Source: Gloeomargarita sp. SKYB120
Lineage (GTDB): Bacteria > Cyanobacteriota > Cyanobacteriia > Gloeomargaritales > Gloeomargaritaceae
Length of the DNA stretch: 64,000 bases
Reading direction: 5' to 3'
NCBI GenBank assembly: GCA_025062155.1
Contig: JANXAM010000003.1
Location: 96,665 to 160,664, forward strand
The notes beneath the pieces were generated by a model that had not been told where the DNA came from, ran no database searches, and saw only the letters and a list, made by a program, of their open reading frames with translations. The position numbers and the translations under genes are program-made. Below are positions 9,227 through 18,075 of the stretch, one piece after another (the stretch's first letter is position 1; each line of letters starts with the position of its first letter).

Positions 9227-9895
9227 ATGAAATTCCCTGCTTTTCGCAATCGGGTTGAGGCGGGTCGCCAACTGGCCCACCGGCTGGAGCATTATGCGCG
9301 TCATTCCAACGGTATTGTGCTGGCATTGCCCCGAGGTGGTGTCCCCATCGGCGCGGAAATCGCTCGTTATCTCCATCTACCGCTGGAGGTACTGGTGGTG
9401 CGCAAGCTGGGTGTCCCTCGGCAGCCGGAACTGGCGATGGGCGCTATTGGGGGCGGAGAGGTTGTCCTATGGCAAGCGCTGATTAATGCCCTGGGAATTA
9501 CAGACGAAGAAATCAGAGCGGTGATTGCGCGGGAAAGGCAAGAAGTGGACCGGCGAGAACAGCGCTACCGGGCTGGTCGCCCCCCCCTTGCGTTGCACAA
9601 CCGGGTGGTCATCCTCACCGATGATGGCGTGGCCACTGGCGCCACCATGCTCGTTGCTGTGCGCGTTGTCCGCCGGCATCAACCGGAGCGTATTGTGGTT
9701 GCTGCACCCGTCATTGCCCTAGAGAGCCTGGCGACGTTGCGGCAGGAAGCGGATGAAGTGGTTTATCTGGTCGCCCCTTTAGAGCTAGACGGCATCGGCC
9801 TCTGGTACGAGGACTTCCGGCAATTGACCGATGAGGAGGTACTCAAAACCCTAGAATGTCTGGGTGACCGTGACAGTCCGGTGGAGCAGGGTTAG
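9227..9895 (+). CDS. Phosphoribosyltransferase-family protein
   Basis: A type I PRTase fold is shown by the PRPP loop VVILTDDGVATGATM and by LALPRGGVPIGAEIA, the PRPP-pyrophosphate loop. The start at 9227 (MKFPAFRNRVEAGRQLA) fits the usual N-terminus of this subfamily and gives 222 residues. The frame stays open back to 9071 and would add a segment with a 20-residue hydrophobic run (VPLFLSAGLTIALVF), so a membrane-anchored longer form cannot be excluded. The substrate is unknown; these stand-alone PRTases are often annotated only by fold. Confidence 0.8.
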   Translation: MKFPAFRNRVEAGRQLAHRLEHYARHSNGIVLALPRGGVPIGAEIARYLHLPLEVLVVRKLGVPRQPELAMGAIGGGEVVLWQALINALGITDEEIRAVIARERQEVDRREQRYRAGRPPLALHNRVVILTDDGVATGATMLVAVRVVRRHQPERIVVAAPVIALESLATLRQEADEVVYLVAPLELDGIGLWYEDFRQLTDEEVLKTLECLGDRDSPVEQG

Positions 9896-9919
9896 CAGTG
9901 GCCTTTGCCAAGACCCCTG

Positions 9920-9943
9920 TAGCTAAACCACCTTAGATTGTCA
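9920..9943. repeat. Half-copy (end) of the 104-bp dispersed repeat
   Basis: TAGCTAAACCACCTTAGATT followed by GTCAT matches the left end of the dispersed repeat family described at 9976-10079. It stands alone 33 bp before that full copy and is probably an older relic. Confidence 0.5.
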
Positions 9944-9975
9944 TCAAAAGAAACCGAGCTTTGCCCTGCGACTGA

Positions 9976-10079
9976 TATAGCTAAGTCATCTATGCTTGTC
10001 ATGTCTCAGGGTCGCAGGGCGTAGCCCCGTCTTGGGTTTTCCTGTCATCTTCTTGGCCAACCCAAGCAGCTCAGCTATC
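9976..10079. repeat. MITE-like dispersed repeat, full copy (104 bp)
   Basis: The element begins TATAGCTAAGTCATCTATGC and ends AAGCAGCTCAGCTATC, imperfect terminal inverted repeats of about 27 bp. The core is GGGTCGCAGGGC...AGCCCCGTCTTGGG. Closely similar elements lie at 43103-43188, 43197-43300 and 59827-59929. No reading frame is present. Confidence 0.85.
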
Positions 10080-10125
10080 GCCTAAGCACACAATGTTTGG
10101 CATGAGCAGCAACTGGAAACCTTAA
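10077..10125. repeat. Relic of the second repeat subfamily
   Basis: Directly after the full repeat comes CTAAGCACACAATGTTTGGC followed by ATGAG. This closely matches the left end of the element at 49059-49161 (CTAAGCACAGAATGTTTGAC). Only the left part is recognisable here. Confidence 0.55.
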
Positions 10126-10167
10126 CGTTTTCGCCTTGCCTGCTGCTTAAGCATGCCAACCTAGCCG

Positions 10168-10716
10168 TTACTTCGGCAACACCACCCGGTCGATCACATG
10201 GATCACCCCGTTGCTGGCGGGAATGTCCGTCTTGATGATGCGAGCGTTGTCCACTCGGGGTTGGCCCATGAGACTCACCGTGAGCGATTGCCCCTGCACC
10301 GTTTTGAGCGGCCCCGCCTTCAGGTCTTTAGACGTAACCCGCCCCGGCACCACGTGATAGGTCAAAATTGCCCGTAGCCTGTCCCGGTTTTCCGGTTTAA
10401 GCAGACTCTCCAACGTCCCCTTGGGCAACGCGGCGAAGGCTTCATCCGTCGGTGCAAATACAGTAAACGGCCCAGGACCGGATAACACGTCCACCAATCC
10501 TGCTGCCTGCACCGCCTGCACCAAAGTCTTGAACTGACCCGCCTGCTGCGCCACTTGCACAATTGTCCCTTGAGTCGCCGCTTGTTGGCCAGGATTGCCT
10601 GTCGCCACAACCGACGTTTTCCCTAGCTGGCCGCCAGCATTACCAGCCACAACTGGCCCAGCCTGTCCCATACTTAACCCGAGCGCAACAGCCAATACAG
10701 GCCACAACTTCCACAT
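10168..10716 (-). CDS. Secreted fasciclin (FAS1)-domain protein
   Basis: An ATG at 10716 with GGAGG upstream gives 182 residues. Residues 1-28 form a signal peptide ([19 protein letters not shown]). The remaining part from about residue 65 is one FAS1 domain with the H1 motif [16 protein letters not shown], the central YHVVPG and the H2-type ending [13 protein letters not shown]. Such single-FAS1 proteins are periplasmic or surface adhesion-type proteins in cyanobacteria; the ligand is unknown. A repeat-rich intergenic stretch separates its 3' end from the phosphoribosyltransferase gene. Confidence 0.92.
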   Translation of the reverse strand: MWKLWPVLAVALGLSMGQAGPVVAGNAGGQLGKTSVVATGNPGQQAATQGTIVQVAQQAGQFKTLVQAVQAAGLVDVLSGPGPFTVFAPTDEAFAALPKGTLESLLKPENRDRLRAILTYHVVPGRVTSKDLKAGPLKTVQGQSLTVSLMGQPRVDNARIIKTDIPASNGVIHVIDRVVLPK

Positions 10717-10801
10717 AAACCCAACCTCCAACGCCACTAATGTAAACGAATATGTAGATTCATCCAGTTTTATTACGGCGTTGGTCGGTGTCTGGTTTGC
10801 C

Positions 10802-11149
10802 TTAGGCGCTAGGATTTTGCAATTCGGCGAGGGCGTCAAGGGCGTGGGTCGCATACATCAGAGCCGGGCCGCCGCCCATCATCACTGCAACACTCAAGGT
10901 TTCCATAATTTCCTGCGCCGTCGCGCCCGCCTGCAATGCCGCCCGCGTGTGAAACCCGATACAGCCGTCGCACCGCAGTACCACGCCAATGGCCAGGGCC
11001 ATCAGTTCCTTGGTTTTGGTGTCGAGAGCGCCAGGGGTCGAAGCCGACTTGCTCAGGGCATAAAACGCCTTCATGGTTTCGGGTACCGCTTGAGACAGTT
11101 GTCCCGTCCCCCGTTTAATCCGCTCCATTTCCTGCTGAAACGTGCTCAT
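10802..11149 (-). CDS. Carboxymuconolactone decarboxylase / AhpD-family protein
   Basis: This 115-residue helical protein carries the CxxC redox pair with downstream histidine in CDGCIGFHT, the signature of AhpD-like members of the carboxymuconolactone decarboxylase superfamily. [15 protein letters not shown] and [11 protein letters not shown] are further family blocks. Such proteins act as thiol peroxidase-type antioxidants, although the substrate is not shown here. It lies just downstream of the radical-SAM-like gene on the same strand (11 bp), so co-transcription is likely. Confidence 0.9.
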   Translation of the reverse strand: MSTFQQEMERIKRGTGQLSQAVPETMKAFYALSKSASTPGALDTKTKELMALAIGVVLRCDGCIGFHTRAALQAGATAQEIMETLSVAVMMGGGPALMYATHALDALAELQNPSA

Positions 11150-11160
11150 GGCATCCCCTG

Positions 11161-11748
11161 TCAGTCGGCAACGAATTGGCCTAGAAAACCGGTAAAGATG
11201 CGAGTGCCGTCTTTCAAAACATGCACTTCCGCCTGGTTACTGGCCCAGTCCAGCCGGTTTTGGAGCGCTGGGTTGAACACATGCACCCGCTGGTTCCGTG
11301 ACGACACTAGGGAATGGGGGTCGTTGACCGCCAGGGACGCCACGTAGGGACCATCTACCAAGATATCGAGCTGGGAAAGTAAATCAGCAGCGCCCGGTGG
11401 GGCTTGGGGGCTTTGCAACTCGGCGAGGGTGTAACCGCTAAAGGACATGACATTGCGACCGGCGGCTTTCACAGCCCGAGCGACCTGAGCCAAGGCCACT
11501 GCCTGGAGAAACGGCTCGCCACCGGAAAAGGTCACCCCTTCATCGTCGGGGTCGGCCAAAATCCAGTCCACCAGTTCTGGCACCGGCACCAGCTCGCGAA
11601 TTTCCCAGGCCCAGGATTGGGGGTTAAAACAGCCCGGACAAGCGCGGTAACACCCCTGCACCCAAACTACCGCGCGTCGCCCTGGCCCGTTCACTTCCGA
11701 GCCATGCACCCGCCCCATGAGATTCACATAACCTGCGGGAATTTCCAT
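11161..11748 (-). CDS. NrdG-like radical-SAM 4Fe-4S activating protein
   Basis: The product (195 residues from ATG 11748) has the radical-SAM cluster motif CYRACPGC at about residues 33-40, preceded by GRRAVVWVQG, and the SAM-binding TFSGGEPFLQ. The layout is that of the activating enzyme of anaerobic ribonucleotide reductase. No NrdD glycyl-radical partner is in the window, and many cyanobacteria carry such a gene without NrdD, so the target is uncertain. It is downstream of the urt operon and likely co-transcribed with the AhpD-like gene. Confidence 0.82.
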   Translation of the reverse strand: MEIPAGYVNLMGRVHGSEVNGPGRRAVVWVQGCYRACPGCFNPQSWAWEIRELVPVPELVDWILADPDDEGVTFSGGEPFLQAVALAQVARAVKAAGRNVMSFSGYTLAELQSPQAPPGAADLLSQLDILVDGPYVASLAVNDPHSLVSSRNQRVHVFNPALQNRLDWASNQAEVHVLKDGTRIFTGFLGQFVAD

Positions 11749-11830
11749 CACCAAGTTGCCGAATCCTTCCCTTTCTCACCTTAGCAATCCGGCCAACCCA
11801 ACCCTGGCTTTTTTGGCAATCTCTTAACTT

Positions 11831-12535
11831 CTACACCGACAGATAGCGTTGGATAATTTCAGCCGTTAGTTCACTCGTGGGTCCCGCCGCCACAATCCCC
11901 CCTTTCTGCATGGCGTAGTAGAAATCCGCCTGCTTCACAAAATGCAAATGCTGTTCCACCAGCAAAACGCCAATGCCGCGGGTGCTGACAATTTGCCGGA
12001 CTGCCGCTTCGATTTCCAACACAATTGAAGGTTGAATCCCTTCCGTCGGTTCATCCAGCAGCAGGAGACGGGGATGACTGACCAGCGCCCTGGCAATGGC
12101 CAACTGTTGTTGTTGCCCGCCGCTTAAGTTTCCCCCCAGGCGATGCTGCATCGCCTCGAGCGCGGGAAACAGGGTGAAGGCTTCGGTCAAGGCTCTCTCT
12201 TGCAGGGCAGCCGACGGTTCCGGATGAGCCGCCAGTCCCAGCAGCAGATTTTCCCGTACCGTCAAGCGCGGCAGAATTTCTCGGCCCTGGGGCACGTACC
12301 CAATCCCCAGTTTCGCCCGCGCGTAGGGAGGCAGGGGCAAAAGAGACTGATTTTGCCAGCGAATGTCCCCCTGGCGGGGCGTCAGTAAACCCATGATGGT
12401 TTTGAGAAGCGTGGTTTTCCCCACCCCATTGCGGCCAATCAAACAGACAATTTCCCCCGGATTTACCTTCAGGTCCACCTGCCGGAGAATGTGGCTTTCG
12501 CCGTAAAAAACATCCAAGTTACTGACATGCAACAT
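11831..12535 (-). CDS. urtE: Urea ABC transporter ATP-binding protein UrtE
   Basis: This is one of two ATPases of the urea ABC importer. Walker A is GRNGVGKTTLL, the signature is LSGGQQQQLAIARAL, and Walker B is LLLLDEPTEGIQP; the last is characteristic of UrtE/LivF-type subunits. The start MLHVSNLDVFYGES at 12535 fits the family better than the longer frame and overlaps the end of urtD by 17 bp, so translation is coupled. It is the last gene of urtABCDE. Confidence 0.95.
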   Translation of the reverse strand: MLHVSNLDVFYGESHILRQVDLKVNPGEIVCLIGRNGVGKTTLLKTIMGLLTPRQGDIRWQNQSLLPLPPYARAKLGIGYVPQGREILPRLTVRENLLLGLAAHPEPSAALQERALTEAFTLFPALEAMQHRLGGNLSGGQQQQLAIARALVSHPRLLLLDEPTEGIQPSIVLEIEAAVRQIVSTRGIGVLLVEQHLHFVKQADFYYAMQKGGIVAAGPTSELTAEIIQRYLSV

Positions 12536-13277
12536 CTGGCTGCTCCTGGCTACCCAAATAGACAGCAATCACGCGGGGGTCGGACTGAATCTCCGCAATC
12601 GTTCCTTCGCAGAGCACCGTCCCTTGATGCAAGACCGTTACTTTCTGGGCAATTTGCCGGACAAATTCCATGTCATGTTCGATGACGATAATCGAATGGT
12701 CCCCCGCCAGAGACAGCAGCAAATTGCCCGTTTTCTCTGTTTCTTCATCGGTGAGACCGGCCACCGGTTCATCCACCAACAACAGGTCTGGCGATTGGGC
12801 AACCAACATACCGATTTCCAACCACTGTTTTTCGCCGTGGGACAGTAAACCCGCCGGCCAGTCTTGCTTTTTAGCCAGACCGATAAAGGCCAGCAGTTCC
12901 TGAACCGACCGCTGTTCCGAAGGTTTGGGGCGCCCCCACAGCGTGTGCCACAGCGTCTTGCGACGGTTGCTGGCCAGTTCCAAATTCTCCCGCACCGACA
13001 GTTTGAGATACACGCGGGGCGTTTGAAACTTGCGACCTATCCCCATACGGGCAATGGCAAATTCTGGATAGCGGCTCAAGTCTTTTCCTTTGAACCGCAC
13101 CTGCCCTGACGTTGGTTTCACCTTCCCTGTAATCACATCCAAAAACGTGGTTTTGCCAGCGCCGTTGGGACCAATAATGGTGCGGAGTTCTCCCGGTGCC
13201 ATGCAGAAGTTCAAGTTATTGAGAGCCTTGAAACCATCAAAGCTAACCGTTAAGTTTTCAGTCTCGAGAAGGTTCAT
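12519..13277 (-). CDS. urtD: Urea ABC transporter ATP-binding protein UrtD
   Basis: The second ATPase of the urea importer, of LivG type, has 252 residues. Walker A is GPNGAGKTTFLDV, Walker B is DLLLVDEPVAGLTDEE, and the switch histidine follows in SIIVIEHDMEFV. The usual LSGGQ signature is replaced by LLSHGEKQWLEIGM, as expected for UrtD. The gene overlaps urtC at its start and urtE at its end. Confidence 0.95.
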   Translation of the reverse strand: MNLLETENLTVSFDGFKALNNLNFCMAPGELRTIIGPNGAGKTTFLDVITGKVKPTSGQVRFKGKDLSRYPEFAIARMGIGRKFQTPRVYLKLSVRENLELASNRRKTLWHTLWGRPKPSEQRSVQELLAFIGLAKKQDWPAGLLSHGEKQWLEIGMLVAQSPDLLLVDEPVAGLTDEETEKTGNLLLSLAGDHSIIVIEHDMEFVRQIAQKVTVLHQGTVLCEGTIAEIQSDPRVIAVYLGSQEQPDVACQ

Positions 13278-14400
13278 AGGACTCGTCCATCTCCAGTTCT
13301 AATTTGGGATAGGTGCGCAATTGCCGTTTGCCGGTGAGTTTTTCCCACCATTCCCAACCCGATGTGCGCAGCCAGCCCACGATGCCATCTGGCAATAGCA
13401 TCACAATCGCTAGAAATAAGCCGCCTAGGAAAAACAACCAGACCTGGGGAAATGTCTCACTTAACAAACTTTTGGCAAAATTCACCACCAATGTCCCCAA
13501 AATGGCGCCTACTAGCGAAGCCCGTCCCCCGACCGCTACCCAGATCACCATCTCAATGGAAAAGGCAATGTCCATGGCTTTTGGCGAAATGATGCCTGTC
13601 TGGGGCGTGTACAGGGCGCCAGCAATCCCCGCCAGTGCTGCCGAAATCGCAAAAACAAACACCTTGACCGTCGTGGGATTGTAACCGGTCATGCGCACCC
13701 GAGGTTCATCATCGCGAATCGCCACCAATAGGCAACCAAATCGCCCACTGGTCAACCACCGGCACAGGGCATAGGCACCTACCAGACCCAGCACCGTCAG
13801 CCAATAAAACCACATCTGGGTTTGGGGGTCGCTGATGCGATAGCCAAATATGGTTTGGAAATCGGTCAATCCATTGGTGCCGTTGATGAGTTTCTGCTGC
13901 CCATTGAAAAAGTTAAAGAAAATGATGGTTAACGCCTGGGTCAGGATTGAAAAGTAAACCCCCCGGATGCGGTTGCGAAAGATCAAATATCCAATTAGCG
14001 CCCCGAACAAAGCCGGCACCAAAATCACCGCCGCTACGGTAAAGGGAAAAGAGAAAAAAGGCTTCCACAACCAGGGCAATTCCGTAACCCCATACAGGGG
14101 CATAAAGGAGGGAAGTTTGATTTCGGCATCGGGAGGAAACTGCAACTTCAGGTGCATCGCCAGCGCATAACCCCCCAGGCCAAAAAACACCCCATGACCT
14201 AAGCTCAATAAGCCCGTATAACCCCAAATCAAATCAATCGCCAGACCCACAATCGCCAATGCTAAAAATCGCCCCAGCAAATTCACCCGGAATCCTTGCC
14301 CCAACGCCACCAAAACAGGCGGCACCACAAACATCAGCACCAGCGCGATAGCGATGACTATCCCAACTTCCAGTAGGAGCGCCTGCTGCTTGTTTTTCAT
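13258..14400 (-). CDS. urtC: Urea ABC transporter permease UrtC
   Basis: A LivM-type integral membrane subunit with about ten membrane segments. The start at ATG 14400 (MKNKQQALLLEVGIV) lies 4 bp after urtB; the longer open frame into urtB is not coding. Family blocks include GYTGLLSLGHGVFFGLGGYA and, later, ISAALAGIAGALYTPQTG. Length is 380 residues. It pairs with UrtB to form the urea channel. Confidence 0.94.
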   Translation of the reverse strand: MKNKQQALLLEVGIVIAIALVLMFVVPPVLVALGQGFRVNLLGRFLALAIVGLAIDLIWGYTGLLSLGHGVFFGLGGYALAMHLKLQFPPDAEIKLPSFMPLYGVTELPWLWKPFFSFPFTVAAVILVPALFGALIGYLIFRNRIRGVYFSILTQALTIIFFNFFNGQQKLINGTNGLTDFQTIFGYRISDPQTQMWFYWLTVLGLVGAYALCRWLTSGRFGCLLVAIRDDEPRVRMTGYNPTTVKVFVFAISAALAGIAGALYTPQTGIISPKAMDIAFSIEMVIWVAVGGRASLVGAILGTLVVNFAKSLLSETFPQVWLFFLGGLFLAIVMLLPDGIVGWLRTSGWEWWEKLTGKRQLRTYPKLELEMDESYEPSRD

Positions 14401-14404
14401 GGCC

Positions 14405-15556
14405 TTAGCTCTCCACCATACGACCCCGCTGCGGGAATAAACCAGCCGGACGGTACTGCAAGAAAGCCACAATCAACGCAAACAGCAGCACCTTGGCCAT
14501 ACTGGTACTGGCAAAAAAGTTGAAAAAGTCATAGATGCCTGGAAGCGGTTGCACCAAGGCGGCAATCGTCCCCGAACCCAGCAAGTAATTCAGCGTGCCA
14601 ATGCCCAAGGCCGCCAGGATGGTTCCCAGTAGGTTGCCGACGCCCCCCACGACCACCACCATGAACATGTCCACGATGTAGTTTTGCCCGGTATTCGGCC
14701 CGACCGACCCCAAGAAACTCACCGCACAACCGGCAATGCCCGCCAGCCCCGACCCCAGCGCAAACGTCAAGGCATCTACATGGTCAGTATTGATCCCCAG
14801 ACAGGCGCTCATGGCCCGGTTTTGGGTGACCGCCCGGATGCGCAACCCCCACGGCGAACGGTACAAAAACAACCACACCCCCACCAGGCAAAGGGTCGTC
14901 AGCACGATGATGAAAATGCGCGTGTAAGGAAGCTGCAACGTTTCGCTGACCCGCAACCCCGTCCGCAACCAGGCCGGCGCCGTCACATCCACATTCTGGG
15001 CACCAAACCAGGGTTTATTGACCGCCAGCCCGAACTGGCGCCCCAGCACCACCATCGTAGTGAGACCAATCGCCGCCGCCAGGGCCAGAAATACCCACTT
15101 TCCCCAGTCGGGTAAGCGTCGCCGCTGCCATTGCAAACAGCCCAACGCTCCCCAAAACAGCAGGACGAAGACCGCCAACCCCGCCACCAAGGCCCAATTC
15201 ACGCTACGGACAAACTGCTGCAGGATGAGACTCACCCCCCAGGTCGCCAGCAGCGTTTCTAGAGGCCGGTCGTACAGGAAGCGAACCACCAGGCGCTCCA
15301 GGAACAACCCAAACAGGGCCGTGACGGCAAAAGCCGCAACCAGCGCCACGAACACGTAACTCTCCTGCCAAGGCTGTCCCCAATTTTTGAACGCATTTTG
15401 CACCACAAAGGTGGTGTAGGCCCCTAGCATCATGAATTCGCCCTGGGCCATGTTGATAACCCCCATCAGCCCGAAGGTGATGGCCAACCCCAGGGCCGCC
15501 AGCAGGAGAACCGAACCGGTGGCAATCCCGTTAAAAACCGCCTCCAGTAGCTCCAT
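14405..15556 (-). CDS. urtB: Urea ABC transporter permease UrtB
   Basis: A LivH-type permease of 383 residues. It begins [18 protein letters not shown], and its ATG shares a base with the urtA stop (TAATG). The motif GVINMAQGEFMMLGAYTTF and the late block VVVVGGVGNLLGT are typical of branched-chain amino acid/urea permeases. Multiple membrane segments span the whole protein. It forms the translocation path with UrtC. Confidence 0.94.
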   Translation of the reverse strand: MELLEAVFNGIATGSVLLLAALGLAITFGLMGVINMAQGEFMMLGAYTTFVVQNAFKNWGQPWQESYVFVALVAAFAVTALFGLFLERLVVRFLYDRPLETLLATWGVSLILQQFVRSVNWALVAGLAVFVLLFWGALGCLQWQRRRLPDWGKWVFLALAAAIGLTTMVVLGRQFGLAVNKPWFGAQNVDVTAPAWLRTGLRVSETLQLPYTRIFIIVLTTLCLVGVWLFLYRSPWGLRIRAVTQNRAMSACLGINTDHVDALTFALGSGLAGIAGCAVSFLGSVGPNTGQNYIVDMFMVVVVGGVGNLLGTILAALGIGTLNYLLGSGTIAALVQPLPGIYDFFNFFASTSMAKVLLFALIVAFLQYRPAGLFPQRGRMVES

Positions 15557-16821
15557 TAGACCTTGTATTTCCCTCCTTTCGCCGGGTCTGACCAATCACA
15601 AGCAAACCCCTTCGTCTCGGCCACGTACTGGTTCCAGGGCACCGGGTCCACCGGTTTATCCGTCGAAAACACAATGTCAAACAGGCCATCATCCCGGACT
15701 TGACCGATGCGCACAAACTTAGACAGGTGGTGATTGCTGTTCATTTTGACGAGACCTTCCGGCGCATCGAAAGTGAGACCATAGGCTGCCTGGCGCACCT
15801 TTTCCAAGTCCTCAAAGGTACCCGCCTTTTCCACCGCCTGTTTCCACATGTAAACCGCGATGTAAGCCGCTTCCATGGGGTCATTCACCACCCGGTCTGC
15901 CCCATATTTGGCCTTGAAACTCTCCACAAATTTTTTACTTGCCGGTGTATTTACCGTCTGGAAGTAATTCCAGGCAGCGTAATGCCCCTTTAGGAATTCC
16001 ACCCCGATGGCCTTGACCTCCTCCTCGGCAATACTGACGGACATCGAAGGGTACTTATCTGGCCCCAAACCTGCCCCCTTCAACTGTTTGAAGAAAGCCA
16101 CATTACTGTCCCCGTTCAGCGTGTTATAAATCACTCCCCCATTCGGCAAGGCGGCTTTGATTTTGGTGATAATAGGCGTGACCTCCGTACTGCCCAGAGG
16201 AACGTAATCTTCCCCCACCACCTTGCCACCTTTGGCTGCTAATTGGGCTTTGATAATCGTGTTGGCGGTGCGAGGGAAAACGTAGTCCGAACCAACGAGG
16301 AAAAATTCTTTCCCCTTGTTTTTCAAGAGCCAGTCCACTGAGGGTTCAATTTGCTGGTTCGGTGCCGCGCCGGTATAGAAGATATTTTTGGAGCACTCCT
16401 GGCCCTCGTACTGCACGGGATACCAGAGCATGTGCTGCTTTTCTTCAAACACAGGCAAAACGGCTTTGCGACTGGCTGACGTCCAACAACCAAAGACTGT
16501 CGCCACCTTATCCTGGTCAATCAGTTTCTTCGCTTTTTCGGCGAACGTGGGCCAGTCTGAGGCGCCGTCCTCTACAATTGGCTCAATCTTTTTGCCCAGA
16601 ACCCCACCGGCGGCATTAATCTCGTCAATGGCCAGCATTTCCGCGTCCACAACGCTTTTTTCACTGATGGCCATCGTCCCGCTCAACGAGTGCAGAATAC
16701 CAACTTTGATTGTGTCGCCGGCCCCTGGCCCCGGTGGTGTACCACAGGCTTTCATCAACACACTTGTGCCTACAAATAGGGAGCCTGAAACCAAAAAACG
16801 ACGACGCTTAATCCCAGTCAT
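15556..16821 (-). CDS. urtA: Urea ABC transporter substrate-binding lipoprotein UrtA
   Basis: Periplasmic urea receptor of 421 residues. The N-terminus has a twin-arginine-like basic stretch (KRRRFLVSG) and a lipobox ending LMKAC at about residue 26, so it is lipid-anchored. The Periplasmic_binding (Leu/Ile/Val-type) fold starts at [17 protein letters not shown], and [20 protein letters not shown] is diagnostic of UrtA. The start has a strong GAGGAGG ribosome site. It is the first gene of urtABCDE, and an NtcA-type box lies about 115 bp upstream. Confidence 0.96.
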   Translation of the reverse strand: MTGIKRRRFLVSGSLFVGTSVLMKACGTPPGPGAGDTIKVGILHSLSGTMAISEKSVVDAEMLAIDEINAAGGVLGKKIEPIVEDGASDWPTFAEKAKKLIDQDKVATVFGCWTSASRKAVLPVFEEKQHMLWYPVQYEGQECSKNIFYTGAAPNQQIEPSVDWLLKNKGKEFFLVGSDYVFPRTANTIIKAQLAAKGGKVVGEDYVPLGSTEVTPIITKIKAALPNGGVIYNTLNGDSNVAFFKQLKGAGLGPDKYPSMSVSIAEEEVKAIGVEFLKGHYAAWNYFQTVNTPASKKFVESFKAKYGADRVVNDPMEAAYIAVYMWKQAVEKAGTFEDLEKVRQAAYGLTFDAPEGLVKMNSNHHLSKFVRIGQVRDDGLFDIVFSTDKPVDPVPWNQYVAETKGFACDWSDPAKGGKYKV

Positions 16822-16934
16822 GAAAGACCGTCCTCCTCATCTGTAAAACTAACAGCTTTGAACAGCATGAATTTGTCACTACAGACACAATTCAGACTAT
16901 GGGCCATCATCAGCCAAAGGCCAGGCAATTAACT

Positions 16935-16948
16935 GTATCCAACTATAC
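16935..16948 (-). promoter_or_regulatory. NtcA-binding site upstream of urtABCDE
   Basis: The sequence is a perfect GTA-N8-TAC palindrome. It lies between the ureG stop and the urtA start, so urtA is the only gene it can activate. A -10-like GATGAT stands 23 bp downstream on the minus strand, close to the spacing of NtcA-activated promoters. Nitrogen control of urt is known in cyanobacteria. Confidence 0.7.
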
Positions 16949-16960
16949 AAAAACTTCAGG

Positions 16961-17575
16961 TCAAACCCGAACAGTTTTCTGGGGAAGGAATTGCAACAGG
17001 AAGTCGAGGACGTGGGACAGTCCGAATCCTGTCTTGAGATTGGTAAAGACAAAGGGTTTATCGCCGCGCATTTTGCGGGCATCTCGCTCCATCACCTGCA
17101 GGTCAGCGCCGACGTAGGGCGCTAGGTCAATCTTGTTAATCACCAGCAGGTCGGATTTGGTGATGCCAGGGCCGCCCTTGCGGGGAATCTTGTCGCCGGC
17201 GGCCACGTCAATGACAAAGATGGTAATGTCCACCAGTTCGGGGCTAAAGGTGGCTGAGAGATTGTCGCCGCCGCTTTCGACCAGCAGCAGTTCCAGGTCG
17301 GGAAACTGTTGTTCTAGGGCTTGAATCGCCGCTAGATTGATGGACACATCATCCCGAATGGCGGTGTGGGGGCAACCGCCGGTCTCGACGCCGACAATCC
17401 GGTCAGGACTGAGAGCTTGGGCGCGGGTCAAGATGAGAGCGTCCTCCTTGGTGTAAATGTCATTGGTCACCACGGCAATGCTGTACTTATCCCGTAGTGA
17501 TTTGCAAAGCGCTTCCGCTAGGGCGGTTTTTCCTGACCCTACGGGTCCAGCAATGCCGACGTGTAAGACCGCCAT
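16961..17575 (-). CDS. ureG: Urease accessory GTPase UreG
   Basis: UreG is the SIMIBI GTPase that drives nickel insertion into urease. The P-loop [15 protein letters not shown] is at residues 8-22. [13 protein letters not shown] carries the CPH nickel-binding motif, [14 protein letters not shown] is a switch region, and [15 protein letters not shown] gives guanine specificity. Length is 204 residues. It is transcribed away from ureE, with a canonical NtcA-type promoter in the 62-bp gap. Confidence 0.97.
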   Translation of the reverse strand: MAVLHVGIAGPVGSGKTALAEALCKSLRDKYSIAVVTNDIYTKEDALILTRAQALSPDRIVGVETGGCPHTAIRDDVSINLAAIQALEQQFPDLELLLVESGGDNLSATFSPELVDITIFVIDVAAGDKIPRKGGPGITKSDLLVINKIDLAPYVGADLQVMERDARKMRGDKPFVFTNLKTGFGLSHVLDFLLQFLPQKTVRV

Positions 17576-17594
17576 TTCTGTTGCTCCTAACCCC

Positions 17595-17600
17595 TATAAT
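17595..17600 (+). promoter_or_regulatory. Possible -10 of ureEFD
   Basis: A perfect TATAAT on the plus strand, 38 bp upstream of ureE. The -35 position (CCATTT) is poor. It overlaps the region just downstream of the ureG -10, so the divergent promoters face each other. Confidence 0.35.
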
Positions 17601-17603
17601 GCG

Positions 17604-17645
17604 ATGGTAAAGATAGCCCAAAGGACGATTCGTAACAATGGCTAC
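17604..17645 (-). promoter_or_regulatory. Canonical NtcA-activated promoter of ureG
   Basis: On the minus strand a perfect GTA-N8-TAC box (17645-17632) is followed after exactly 22 bp by TACCAT (17609-17604), which fits TAN3T. This is the textbook class II NtcA layout. The box overlaps the first codons of the divergent ureE gene, so NtcA binding could also affect ureE expression. Confidence 0.8.
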
Positions 17646-18075
17646 CTACGCTGCTGTGTTACTGGAGCGGGGTACGTCAGCGCCGGTGACAGGGACGTTA
17701 GCCTTGACGGCAGAGGAGCGACGCAAGCGCCTTTTGAGTTGGCAAGACCCCCAGGGGGAACAGGTCTATTTGGAATTGCCTCGGGGCCTTCATCTTCAAG
17801 ACGAAGATTTATTGCATGTGCCGGCGCGCCATTGGGTGTTGCAGGTAACAGCACGACCGGAGCCGGTACTCACGGTGACAGCTTGTCATCCCCTGTTACT
17901 GTTGCGGGCGGCCTATCACCTGGGCAACCGCCATGTGCCGTTGCAGCTCAGCGAACAGTGGTTGCGGCTTGCCCCTGACCCAGTCCTAGCCGATATGTTG
18001 CGGGAGATGGGATTATCGGTGATAGAAGAAACAGCACCCTTTTACCCGGAAACCGGCGCTTACCACCACCATTGA
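17638..18075 (+). CDS. ureE: Urease accessory nickel metallochaperone UreE
   Basis: UreE delivers nickel to the UreG-bound complex. This 145-residue protein has an N-terminal peptide-binding domain with LTAEERRKRLLSW and LPRGLHLQDEDLLHV. Its C-terminal metal-binding domain contains ACHPLLLLRAAYHLGNRHVPLQL. The conserved GNRHV histidine and a terminal AYHHH cluster are likely metal ligands. The ureF start overlaps its stop (TTGA). Confidence 0.95.
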   Translation: MATYAAVLLERGTSAPVTGTLALTAEERRKRLLSWQDPQGEQVYLELPRGLHLQDEDLLHVPARHWVLQVTARPEPVLTVTACHPLLLLRAAYHLGNRHVPLQLSEQWLRLAPDPVLADMLREMGLSVIEETAPFYPETGAYHHH

